DNA of 51,811 bases from Cenarchaeum sp. SB0675_bin_21 (GTDB lineage: Archaea; Thermoproteota; Nitrososphaeria; Nitrososphaerales; Nitrosopumilaceae), in contig VYCS01000041.1 of the NCBI GenBank assembly GCA_009843815.1, positions 1-51,811 of the forward strand, written 5' to 3'. The number at the start of each line of letters is the position of its first letter. The stretch's first letter is position 1. Under the pieces are notes generated by a model. The model made no database searches and was not told the DNA's origin. It saw nothing but the letters and a program-made list of their open reading frames with translations. Below are positions 16,218 to 24,043 of this stretch, in pieces. The position numbers and the translations under genes are program-made.

Positions 16218-16292
16218 AGGACTCGGAGGGCTTCGATCCCCCGACCTGATGATCCGGAATCACCTGCACTATCCAGGCTGTGCTACAAGTCC
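16218..16292 (-). tRNA. tRNA-Arg (CCG)
   Basis: Read on the minus strand: acceptor GGACTTG pairs with CGAGTCC, the D stem is GCAC/GTGC, the anticodon stem GGTGA/TCATC encloses TTCCGGA, giving anticodon CCG, and the T arm is GGGGG-ATCGAAG-CCCTC. The mature length is 75 with discriminator T. No intron and no encoded CCA. Confidence 0.95.
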
Positions 16293-16350
16293 GCCCTCAC
16301 CTATCGTTTTGTAACATAAAAATCCTAACTCTGATTTTTATATCAGGCAT

Positions 16351-16596
16351 ATGATACGATACAGTGTGGGCCTTCTATACACCACTAGCTATGTGGACTT
16401 TGATGAGAGTGATTGGAGACAGATAGCTGTAAATCCACCTGTATTTGAGGCCATCAACAATGTGGTGTCATTGGATATCTTTGATGTGTCACAAAAATCC
16501 TACAAAATAAAGTTCCGGAAAGGTGCTCAGGTAAAGTCATTTCGGGTGGTAGGAAAATTTCGACTCACATGGGATGACTCATTTGTGGCAGAGTAG
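16351..16596 (+). CDS. hypothetical protein, 81 aa, beta-rich
   Basis: No family recognised. Alternating hydrophobic residues suggest mostly beta strands (SVGLLYTTSYVDFDES, YKIKFRKGAQVKSFRVVG). No Cys, no signal peptide, no membrane span. The ATG follows a short hairpin-forming CTGAT/ATCAG sequence that overlaps an A/T-rich box (about 16330-16345). Ordinary codon use supports coding. Confidence 0.6.
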   Translation: MIRYSVGLLYTTSYVDFDESDWRQIAVNPPVFEAINNVVSLDIFDVSQKSYKIKFRKGAQVKSFRVVGKFRLTWDDSFVAE

Positions 16597-16727
16597 ATTT
16601 ATGCGTACAGTGGCTTTGTCGTATGGTTGGTTAAAAGTCCAAATCTCATACAGATAGATTTTAGGTGGCCTCAAAGATACCTGTTGTGTAATAACACACA
16701 ACTACATCGGCAAGAATATACATCTAG

Positions 16728-18059
16728 TTACCTGTCGCGATTCCTCGGGGGACGGGCAAATCGGTTGGATGGGTCATTGTGATATTGTACTGGTAACATC
16801 GAGTCCTTTTGACGCCCGGTGAGTATGCCCACAACAACATCGTCCTTTTTAATCACTTCAGACTCCATCAACTTTTTTATGCCGGCCAAAGAGGCTCCCG
16901 ATGCCATCTCACAGTCAAAGCCATTTAAGCCTACTACGGCCATGGCATCAAGCATCTCTTTGTCAGATACGGTAACGACTACACCGTTTGTGGCATCTAG
17001 CGCCCGTAGACACTTTAGTATGTTTGCAGGCTTGCCTATCTGAATGGCAGAGGCGTGTGTGTGGGGATCAAGGCCCCGGGAGCCCATTTTATCATAATAG
17101 TCATCGATTAGTGCAGTATCTACATCACCATCATTCCATCGGAGTTTGGGACCGAATTTACCGTTGTACAGGTTGTATAATGTGGACGCACCTTGGGCAT
17201 TTATGACGGCTATACGAGGCATCTTTTTAATCCAGCCCCATTTGTATAACTCCAAAAGTGCCTTGCCGCAGCTGGAAGTATTGCCCAATGCACCACCGGG
17301 ATATACAATCCAGTCAGGCGCCTTCCATTCTAGATGTTCAAGCAGTCTATACGGAATTGTCTTTTGACCCTCAATACGGAAAGGATTTATCGAGTTTACT
17401 GTGTAACCATCATTGTCCACATCTTGGAGTGACTGTTCAAGGGCATCATCAAAGTTGCCATCAACCTCTATAATCTGAGCTCCAAATTGGTACGCCTGAC
17501 TTAGTTTTCCCGGAGCTATCTGGCCGGCCGGAATATACACATCACATTCCATTCCCTCGTTGGCGGCAAACATGCCCGCCGAGGCAGATGTGTTTCCCGT
17601 GGATGCGCAGATTAGTCTCTTGGCGCCCACCATCTTGCCATGAGTCACAGCAGTAGCCATGCCATTATCCTTGAAAGAACCGCTGGGGTTGTATCCCTCA
17701 GGTTGCAGCCACAGCGACTCACCCTCGGCTCCGGCAAACTGCGCCGCCCGTTTCATATGATATGGTTTGGACAGGCGACCTTCCGACCCATCTAGTGACA
17801 CAAAGTGGTTTGCACACTCTATCGTGTCAAATGTATCTATCTGGCAAAAGTTCAACAACTCTCTAAATCGCCAGACTCCACTCTCATCAAAGATATTGCC
17901 GTGGTGATCGCGTCTCTTGTAAAATGTCTCCTTAAGGGATGTAGACGGGGTCTTATCATATACAACATCAGTGGGATGGCCATGTTCACAGCGAAACGCC
18001 ACACTACTCACAGGATATTCAAGTCCACACTCTGAGAATATGCACTTAAGGTAAGCCAT
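16728..18059 (-). CDS. thrC: threonine synthase
   Basis: A PLP-dependent enzyme that converts O-phosphohomoserine to threonine. The PLP lysine is in NPSGSFKDNGMATAV, and the phosphate-binding region ASTGNTSASAGMFA and a late ASGASLAGI segment are present. The N-terminus has a small Cys-containing region (CIFSECGLEYPVSSVAFRC), a zinc-ribbon-like feature of archaeal ThrC. I choose ATG at 18059 (MAYLKCIF); the ORF opens six codons earlier. Length about 443 aa is normal. Confidence 0.9.
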   Translation of the reverse strand: MAYLKCIFSECGLEYPVSSVAFRCEHGHPTDVVYDKTPSTSLKETFYKRRDHHGNIFDESGVWRFRELLNFCQIDTFDTIECANHFVSLDGSEGRLSKPYHMKRAAQFAGAEGESLWLQPEGYNPSGSFKDNGMATAVTHGKMVGAKRLICASTGNTSASAGMFAANEGMECDVYIPAGQIAPGKLSQAYQFGAQIIEVDGNFDDALEQSLQDVDNDGYTVNSINPFRIEGQKTIPYRLLEHLEWKAPDWIVYPGGALGNTSSCGKALLELYKWGWIKKMPRIAVINAQGASTLYNLYNGKFGPKLRWNDGDVDTALIDDYYDKMGSRGLDPHTHASAIQIGKPANILKCLRALDATNGVVVTVSDKEMLDAMAVVGLNGFDCEMASGASLAGIKKLMESEVIKKDDVVVGILTGRQKDSMLPVQYHNDPSNRFARPPRNRDR

Positions 18060-18163
18060 CAATATAATGTACAACATTATGTTAATTTAAATGTGGAAGT
18101 TGTTCGGGTGTTTAGACGTGTGACATCTTGGGCTTTTATACTCATAGACTCTCATCCCATAGG

Positions 18164-18360
18164 TGAGTGATGATCTAAGTTGGACAATATCAGAAAAAAC
18201 ATCTACGCATAGCGTACAATGACAGAGTCGCAATAGTATTTTTGTGCGTTATGAATAATTTTTGTACAAAAGATCTTTGTATTCATGGTCAGACTTTGTT
18301 ATTAGAACTACTCAGATAATCTCAAAGTCGCCCATATTGTACAATTTAGATCATCACTCA
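18164..18360. repeat. 27-bp near-perfect inverted repeat pair enclosing 143 bases
   Basis: Positions 18164-18190 and 18334-18360 are inverted copies of each other, 25 of 27 bases matching. The core is TGAGTGATGATCTAA. Similarity may extend a few bases outward (CCATAGG against CCAGAGT). Between them lie a perfect 12-bp palindrome, TTTTGTACAAAA (18260-18271), and AAAGATCTTT (18269-18278). No transposase is inside. The pair sits just upstream of the PQQ-type dehydrogenase, in a gap (18078-18406) that is otherwise empty. Confidence 0.75.
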
Positions 18361-18406
18361 ACTCTGGAAGGGAAGCCTTATCTCATAAAAAGATAAACCA
18401 AATGTA

Positions 18407-19996
18407 TTGTATGCTGCGCTCATAGTTGTATGTACCGTATTATTTATGGTATATACTGCAGCGGCCGAGCCAGTAATATATGATGATGAGCTCTCACTAG
18501 AGACGTACGTTACGGGGTTCTGTTGTCGTCTCACCGGCATGGAGTTTATGCCCAATGATGACTTGTTGGTACTACAGCAGAATGGAGATGTCCGACTAGT
18601 CAAGGACGGACAGTTGATGGCGGATGCAGTACTAACTGTAGACACAATTCCGTTCCGGGAGATGGGGCTTTTGGGCATAACCCGGTCTGGAGAGTCTGTA
18701 TATCTATACTATACAGTTCCAGACGAGCATGGCGATCCCATCTACAACCGTATAGAGCGATACACATGGGATGGACAGTCTTTGATTGATCCTGTTGTGA
18801 TGATCGATATTCCAGTCAACCTGTACCATAACGGTGGAGCAATGGTTACCGGTCCTGACGGCCAAGTATATGCAGTAGTTGGAGATACGGGAAGATATGG
18901 ACTCTTACAAAACAAGGAACCGGGAAGTTATTATCCTTCAGATATGACTGACTATCTTGATACCAGTGTCATACTGCGGGTAGATCCACCTGGCGAATAC
19001 TATGCGGTGGGAATCAGAAACAGTTTTGGTCTTGCATTTGATCCTGTTACCGGTATGATGTGGGACACGGAGAATGGTCCTGACAACTTTGATGAGATAA
19101 ACATTGTACAGGAGGGTTTCAACAGTGGATGGGAGGTTGTGATGGGTCTGGCAACAAAAGATGACCTGTCGCACATGACAATGAGTGAGAGTTATCAGTA
19201 TGAGGATCCCAAGTTTACATGGTATCATACTGTGGCGCCAACGGGAATTGGTTTTGTAGACTTTGCTGAGACTGACAAGTACAACAACTCAATATTTGCA
19301 GGCGACTGCAATCATGGACGGCTCTACATCTTTACAATGAATCAGAACAGAGATGGGTTTGTGTTTTCATCTCCAGGTCTGCAAGATACAGTTGCGGATT
19401 CAGGGGATTCCCTAGAGGAGATAATACTAGCAGAAGGGTTAGGATGTATCACCAATATACGCACCGGGCCTGACGGCTACCTGTACATAGCAAGCTACTC
19501 GCACGATACAATATACAGAGTACTTCCCGCATCTGCGGCATCTGCCCAGCAGACCAACACAGAATCACCACAGGAACAACATACCCAAGAGGGTGGCGGG
19601 TGCCTCATAGCCACTGCAGCGTATAACACCGAGCTTGCATCACAAGTACAGACGCTACGCGAGATTCGGGACAATACAATACTTTCAACCGAGTCAGGAA
19701 CCGCATTCATGTCTTTGTTCAATACATTCTACTACTCTTTCTCTCCAGCAGTGGCAGACATTGAAAGGGAGAGTCCAACTTTGCGTGCCATAATACGTGG
19801 CATCATCACACCCATGATATACTCCCTTTCACCTCTATCTTTGATTGATGGGGATTCAGAGATTCAAGTTATATTCTTGGGTGCTGCCATAATCTTGTTC
19901 AATGTTGCAGTGTATATAGGATCTCCGATCATTATTACGTACAGGGCGCGAAGGTTTGTAATGCAAAGGACCCGATCATATTCAATTTTTACCTAA
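18407..19996 (+). CDS. secreted PQQ-dependent sugar dehydrogenase-like protein with CFI-box tail
   Basis: A signal peptide (residues about 3-18) precedes a six-bladed beta-propeller of the glucose/sorbosone dehydrogenase family, with repeats such as GMEFMPNDDLLVLQQNGDVRLVKDG, NGGAMVTGPDGQVYAVVGDTG, ENGPDNFDEINIVQEGFNSGW and LGCITNIRTGPDGYLYIASYS. Such enzymes oxidise sugars outside the membrane, using PQQ and passing electrons to an acceptor. The C-terminal 130 residues carry a thaumarchaeal CFI-box (GGCLIATAAYNTE, Cys 399) and a final membrane helix that anchors the protein. The start is TTG; the first ATG would cut the signal peptide. No PQQ-synthesis gene is in the window. Confidence 0.8.
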   Translation: MYAALIVVCTVLFMVYTAAAEPVIYDDELSLETYVTGFCCRLTGMEFMPNDDLLVLQQNGDVRLVKDGQLMADAVLTVDTIPFREMGLLGITRSGESVYLYYTVPDEHGDPIYNRIERYTWDGQSLIDPVVMIDIPVNLYHNGGAMVTGPDGQVYAVVGDTGRYGLLQNKEPGSYYPSDMTDYLDTSVILRVDPPGEYYAVGIRNSFGLAFDPVTGMMWDTENGPDNFDEINIVQEGFNSGWEVVMGLATKDDLSHMTMSESYQYEDPKFTWYHTVAPTGIGFVDFAETDKYNNSIFAGDCNHGRLYIFTMNQNRDGFVFSSPGLQDTVADSGDSLEEIILAEGLGCITNIRTGPDGYLYIASYSHDTIYRVLPASAASAQQTNTESPQEQHTQEGGGCLIATAAYNTELASQVQTLREIRDNTILSTESGTAFMSLFNTFYYSFSPAVADIERESPTLRAIIRGIITPMIYSLSPLSLIDGDSEIQVIFLGAAIILFNVAVYIGSPIIITYRARRFVMQRTRSYSIFT

Positions 19997-20118
19997 TTAT
20001 TATATGATATCAAGAGTCTCTTTTGGTGCAAGATCTTTAGACAGATACAACACTATATCGACATATAGAACAATATTTTGCCACGTAGTATATATTCAAC
20101 CGCTCCTAATCCAGTAAT

Positions 20119-20766
20119 GTGGCGCGCAGGCGAAGGCAGAAAATTCAGAGCAAGCGCAACCGCTCCAATCTAACCCACAAGAGTAGGATGCAGACCAATA
20201 CCAAAATTCATAGTGGTAGAGACTCAGGTACGTACATAACACAAGGCATGCGTTTTTTATATGATGATAAGTTGGAGCTGGCAATTGAATATTTTGAGAA
20301 AGCCATTATTGCAAACCCAGAAGACGCAAGAAGTTATAGTTGCATAGGTGCGGCACTAGAGCATTTGGGCCGGCCTGGTGAAGCCATCAACCATTTTAAA
20401 AGAGCAATAAAGTTAGACTCACAGAATGCTGACTTGCATGCTGAGATGGGAGCAGTCTTTTGGGATTTAGGCAAACATAGGGATGTAATAGACTGCTTTA
20501 ACAGGGCGGTGGAACTTAATCCGACAAATCTCTCCGTCCGCAGCAGTATGGGGATGGCGCTTTTCATGTCTGGTAGACACAAAGAGGCTATCGCCGCCTA
20601 TGACGATATCATACGTATGGACCCTCAAAACTCAGATGCATACTACGGTAAGGCCATAATACTTTCTCAGTTGGAAAGATACTCAGAAGCCTCGGAGTGT
20701 TTTGAAAAAATGATTAAGATTGATCCTAAAAACGTTGAAAAGCTCGGCCAGATGATAGCGAGTTAA
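20119..20766 (+). CDS. tetratricopeptide repeat (TPR) protein
   Basis: The first 40 residues are very basic (ARRRRQKIQSKRNRS), then about five 34-residue TPR units run from residue 41 to 205, for example AIEYFEKAIIANPEDARSY and AINHFKRAIKLDSQNADLH. TPR arrays form protein-binding scaffolds. No catalytic domain, signal or membrane segment is seen. The start is GTG at 20119; an ATG at 20188 would remove the basic tail. The downstream 20805-21023 ORF holds further TPR-like units in another frame, so this gene may once have been longer. Confidence 0.75.
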   Translation: MARRRRQKIQSKRNRSNLTHKSRMQTNTKIHSGRDSGTYITQGMRFLYDDKLELAIEYFEKAIIANPEDARSYSCIGAALEHLGRPGEAINHFKRAIKLDSQNADLHAEMGAVFWDLGKHRDVIDCFNRAVELNPTNLSVRSSMGMALFMSGRHKEAIAAYDDIIRMDPQNSDAYYGKAIILSQLERYSEASECFEKMIKIDPKNVEKLGQMIAS

Positions 20767-20804
20767 AGACAACATGATGTGGGCGCAAGCAAGACGCTGA
20801 AAGT

Positions 20805-21023
20805 ATGTTGCACGAGGTGTGTATACATGATGAGGCCATTATCTGCCATAACAGGTCCACATTGTATGATCCTCAAGACATGGAGGTGTACCGATGCAAG
20901 GGTTTGGTGCTCATGAAATTTGACATGATCTCTGAGGCCTTGGACTGTTTTGAGATGGCCGTCTGCCTAGACCCTCAGAACAGTACATATCGGTATGGCC
21001 AACACGCTGGACAGTCTAGATAG
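20805..21023 (+). pseudogene. remnant of a TPR gene
   Basis: The 72 codons hold two TPR-like units (DEAIICHNRSTLYDPQDME and SEALDCFEMAVCLDPQNS) but no proper array and a ragged C-terminus. The frame differs from the intact TPR gene 38 bases upstream, and an in-frame stop sits shortly before its ATG. It looks like the decayed end of a duplicated or longer TPR gene. It may still be translated. Confidence 0.55.
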
Positions 21024-21177
21024 ACATAGAGATTGTCATGACTAAGAGAAATATTTGAAATTCAAACTAGAATGTCAAAAAATAGTCCATAGCCCTGAAC
21101 TATTATGACTTTCATACACAAAGAATGACTAAATGTATATTCTACAGACACAAATTGGTCCAATACACTACAATAGC

Positions 21178-21190
21178 TTTTTAAATAAAT
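21178..21190 (+). promoter_or_regulatory. TATA-like box for the 21208 ORF
   Basis: TTTTTAAATAAAT is centred 25 bases before the ATG at 21208, which favours that start over the upstream one at 21133 and implies a leaderless transcript. Confidence 0.5.
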
Positions 21191-21207
21191 ACAGATTTCA
21201 CATACAT

Positions 21208-21354
21208 ATGAGCGAAGATACCATTTACGAACGCATAGCCAGACTAGAAAATGAGATCAAGTCCATACGCAAAGATCTAGACATTATAATGACGTTCCAC
21301 AAGAACAAGCTGGTGAAGTTGCAGGTAAAACGTGTAAAAGACGGTAAGATTTAG
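21208..21354 (+). CDS. small coiled-coil protein, 48 aa
   Basis: Starting at the ATG that a TATA box supports, the protein reads MSEDTIYERIARLENEIKSI and continues with a heptad-like pattern of Leu/Ile at a and d positions for about 25 residues, then a basic end (KLQVKRVKDGKI). It is probably a short homo-oligomer. No family recognised. Confidence 0.55.
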   Translation: MSEDTIYERIARLENEIKSIRKDLDIIMTFHKNKLVKLQVKRVKDGKI

Positions 21355-21373
21355 TCGGTATCTAAGAAATCAA

Positions 21374-21561
21374 CTAGGTTTGCCACATTGCCGAGTTGTC
21401 TGCGTGATGGTTCTCCCCAAGTTTTTTAACCATCACATAGTTTTTGGGGACCGGGTCCGATACAATCTTCAAATCCATATGATCCGCAGATGAACTTTGA
21501 TACTCACAGCCACATCAATACAAATCGGGGCGTTCTCATATTGTGCCATCGCATTATACAT
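21374..21561 (-). pseudogene. frameshifted small Cys-containing gene
   Basis: Frame 1 from the ATG ending at 21561 reads MYNAMAQYENAPICID, then drifts to a stop. In another frame, from about 21516 on, an ORF reads CGCEYQSSADHMDLK through to a TAG at 21374. One added T near 21511 would join them into a 61-residue protein with C-x2-C-x-C and a HH motif in its tail. Either a real disabling deletion, a sequencing error, or recoding. Filling the 21355-21675 gap makes the coding reading more attractive. Confidence 0.4.
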
Positions 21562-21675
21562 CCTGATACTGCAAGCATATGGCGTATTATCTGAGTCTTA
21601 GATAGTTTTAAACTCACACCAAAACATGATGTTATATCACTTGTGATATTTACACAAAAAAATCCTTACCACAAA

Positions 21676-22860
21676 TCAAGGATTGACTCGCCGAATATAC
21701 TTTGCAGGATCCTTTAATTCGGCAGTACTAGGAGGAGTATCTAGCATCTTTGCAAATGATGCATCGCCCATACTCTTCACCAAGTATTCAACAAACTCCG
21801 TTCCCATATCTTTACGGACCTGATATGTTGTGGTACTTGCAGGCATGAATGTATTTTTATACTCCAAATAATCTGAATCATTCTCCAAAATATTCTTCAG
21901 TGTATAGGCTGCCATACCCTCCATCACAGTGAATGCGGCATGATGTCGCTGTATGTGAGGAAGCCATTCCATGTATAGGTCAGTGAGTTTTGGTACATAT
22001 TCAGATATTTTTGCATCTACGTTTACATGTGTAAAAGTCATAATGTCCGGGCCAATCTGGTTATGCAGAAAGTGATCCGGATTTAAAAAGAAGAATAAAT
22101 TAGCTTTTTGCGCAAAAGGAAACTCATCCGGAACAGGTTGTAGTTTCAGATATGCAGATAGTGCCTTTACGTCGTTACCGTCCATATCTAGTATTGTTTG
22201 AGCAATCTTTTCATTGATTATGTTAACGCCAATTGCCGCCTGACGGTTCTGCTCATACAGTGATCTCTGCATCGAGTGGATAGACTCTTCGAGAACTGTC
22301 ATCTTTACGGCTCCAATATATCCAGAGCGTACGCGTTCATAGTTGGATTGTGCACTCCCCATCTTGTAAAGTATTATTCCAGGATATCGTTTTAGTATGA
22401 ATTTATTGATAAATATGACATCATCCATATAGTCTCCATACGTGGTGGTTATTTTGGATATGTATTGTATGGCATATGTGGAATATACCAAATATTTAGC
22501 CGGACTTGTTTCAATTAATTTTATAATACGACCAGCATCAAATGCAGATACGGCGCCAAACAATTCAGCAACAAATTGTTTAGAATCTGCATTACAGAAT
22601 ACTTTTCTGCCCTTTATGGTCTTTAATTCTGCCAACTCTGGATATTCTAAACGAACGTTCTTGTTTGGAGGCAGTTGTAAAAAGTCGGCAGCTTGTTGCT
22701 GCATAGTCGGGAATACTTGGCCTGCTACGGATTCGAGAGTCTCAAATGTGGGCGCATCATCAGGTATACTCTCGTAGATTTTACTAATTTCAGACTCCTC
22801 GTTTAGTTCTACATGCATCTGATCAAAGAGCGCCTCTACAAAATCTTCATACTCTGTCAA
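21676..22860 (-). CDS. hypothetical protein, 394 aa
   Basis: No family recognised. The first 60 residues are acidic; the rest looks alpha-helical with a few beta parts. A possible metal-site pattern is TVLEESIH (Glu-Glu-x-x-His) near residue 190, and NPDHFLHNQ and HIQRHHAAF add histidines, so a metalloprotease-like fold is conceivable but not shown. No signal peptide or membrane span. The gene is alone between a 300-base gap and a divergent methyltransferase. Confidence 0.7.
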   Translation of the reverse strand: MTEYEDFVEALFDQMHVELNEESEISKIYESIPDDAPTFETLESVAGQVFPTMQQQAADFLQLPPNKNVRLEYPELAELKTIKGRKVFCNADSKQFVAELFGAVSAFDAGRIIKLIETSPAKYLVYSTYAIQYISKITTTYGDYMDDVIFINKFILKRYPGIILYKMGSAQSNYERVRSGYIGAVKMTVLEESIHSMQRSLYEQNRQAAIGVNIINEKIAQTILDMDGNDVKALSAYLKLQPVPDEFPFAQKANLFFFLNPDHFLHNQIGPDIMTFTHVNVDAKISEYVPKLTDLYMEWLPHIQRHHAAFTVMEGMAAYTLKNILENDSDYLEYKNTFMPASTTTYQVRKDMGTEFVEYLVKSMGDASFAKMLDTPPSTAELKDPAKYIRRVNP

Positions 22861-22885
22861 TTATCACACATGACATTCTGCCACA

Positions 22886-22893
22886 TTTATTAT
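22886..22893 (+). promoter_or_regulatory. TATA-like box for the methyltransferase gene
   Basis: TTTATTAT is centred 27 bases before the GTG at 22916 and supports that start. Confidence 0.45.
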
Positions 22894-22915
22894 TATCCGT
22901 GCAAAATTAGATGCA

Positions 22916-23710
22916 GTGTGGGAATTAAAGTGTGTAAAATGCCATAATGTATTGATCGCGCGCCATACATCAGACTTTTTGTTGTGTGATCATTGCCATA
23001 CATTATACCCCATAATATCTGGTATCCCCATTTTAATAGACAATCTAACGTCTTACTTATCAAGCAGACATTCGGTGGGCCTACAGATGATGCGACTATG
23101 TACGGGAGATACTCAAAGATTTATTGCCAAATGCATGCCAGCGGACTGCCAAGACAACATGGGCGCCGCAGAACGCCGCTGGGCGGCAATATACGCGGCC
23201 AACTCGACATCAAGTATGTACAAGATAATTCTAAAACATATACCAAAAGGATTCAGCATACTAGAGATGGGGTGCTCGGCCGGTAACCTACAGCACGATA
23301 ATATGTTGATGGGGGTCGACATGTCGTTTCCTGCTTTGACATACGCAAAGAGAAAGTCTCCAAACGTCAGATATGTACTGGCAGATATCAGTCAGGGCAG
23401 GTTTAGTACACATGATGTTGTGGTTGCACTCAACATGCTAGATGTGGTGGAGCCACACGTGCTGCTGAAGAGTATGATATCACATGCAACAAGGTATATC
23501 GTGCTGTCTGACCCGTACGACTATAGCCGGGGAGAGAGTACTGTAAAAACACCCATGGACAGCATTACTATACGGGAGCATATACAACACTTGGGCTTTC
23601 AGATTTCAGATGATACTGCGCAACCATCATTTGTACCATGGGAGATACGCATCAACTCCCGCACATCGGTCAGATATCTTGTAGACATCATAGTAGCAAA
23701 AAGAGTATAA
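22916..23710 (+). CDS. SAM-dependent methyltransferase with Trm112-like N-terminus
   Basis: Residues 6-33 contain C-x2-C (KCVKC) and C-x2-C (LLCDHC) followed by TLYPIISGIPILI, a Trm112-like zinc-ribbon segment. A methyltransferase domain follows (ILEMGCSAGNLQ around residue 119, VVVALNMLDVVEP). The mid-section is short of a typical SAM fold but motif I is clear. The target is unknown. The start is GTG at 22916, supported by a TATA-like box. The stop abuts the tRNA-Met 3' end on the other strand. Confidence 0.7.
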   Translation: MWELKCVKCHNVLIARHTSDFLLCDHCHTLYPIISGIPILIDNLTSYLSSRHSVGLQMMRLCTGDTQRFIAKCMPADCQDNMGAAERRWAAIYAANSTSSMYKIILKHIPKGFSILEMGCSAGNLQHDNMLMGVDMSFPALTYAKRKSPNVRYVLADISQGRFSTHDVVVALNMLDVVEPHVLLKSMISHATRYIVLSDPYDYSRGESTVKTPMDSITIREHIQHLGFQISDDTAQPSFVPWEIRINSRTSVRYLVDIIVAKRV

Positions 23711-23817
23711 TGCCGGGGGCGGGTTTCGAACCCGCGACCTCCAGATTATGAGTTTTACCTTTGGAGGGGAGTTCTTGACACCAAACTGGCACTCTAACCA
23801 GGCTGAGCTACCCCGGC
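23711..23817 (-). tRNA. tRNA-Met (CAT) with a non-canonical 32-base intron
   Basis: Acceptor GCCGGGG pairs with CCCCGGC, discriminator A, T arm GCGGG-TTCGAAA-CCCGC. The exons join to CCAG+ACTCATAATCTGG, giving a perfect anticodon stem CCAGA/TCTGG and loop CTCATAA, the usual loop of archaeal elongator tRNA-Met. The intron lies between positions 30 and 31, not the canonical 37/38. A bulge-helix-bulge can be drawn: outer GAG/CTC, bulge AA|A, central TGCC/GGTA, bulge AG|T, inner TTGG/CCAA. Reading GGT as the anticodon would force a T-T mismatch at the base of the loop. Confidence 0.88.
23754..23785 (-). other. tRNA intron (position 30/31)
   Basis: 32 bases, from TTTGG at its 5' end to TAAA at its 3' end on the minus strand. 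TTTGG can pair with CCAAA inside the intron, forming the inner helix of the bulge-helix-bulge motif recognised by archaeal tRNA splicing endonuclease. Confidence 0.8.
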
Positions 23818-24043
23818 ACTACATTATGTGTATTATAACAGAAATTAAATGATTCTTTTTTGGTACGCATCAGGGGCCGATAACCCAGACATTCAAAGGC
23901 AAGCACGCATGCTGATAGTATTCCAGCACAGACATGCATACTGTACAAAGAATGCAGGTATGGTCTGACTGTAGATAGAATGTACGGCGTTTTTGATGTA
24001 TAGTTTGGATGTCCATCAAACAATACTGCATTATAGAAACACA

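Noticed and set aside
16018-16269. 83-aa minus-strand ORF
   Set aside because: Covers the zinc-ribbon gene and tRNA-Arg on the opposite strand; a shadow.
18164-18360. C/D box RNA at the inverted repeat (GTGATGA motif)
   Set aside because: A C-box-like GTGATGA is present but no CTGA D box follows at the right distance.
23711-23817. tRNA-Thr (GGT) with a canonical 37/38 intron
   Set aside because: It would leave a T-T mismatch at the loop base, whereas the Met reading gives a perfect stem and the standard CTCATAA loop.
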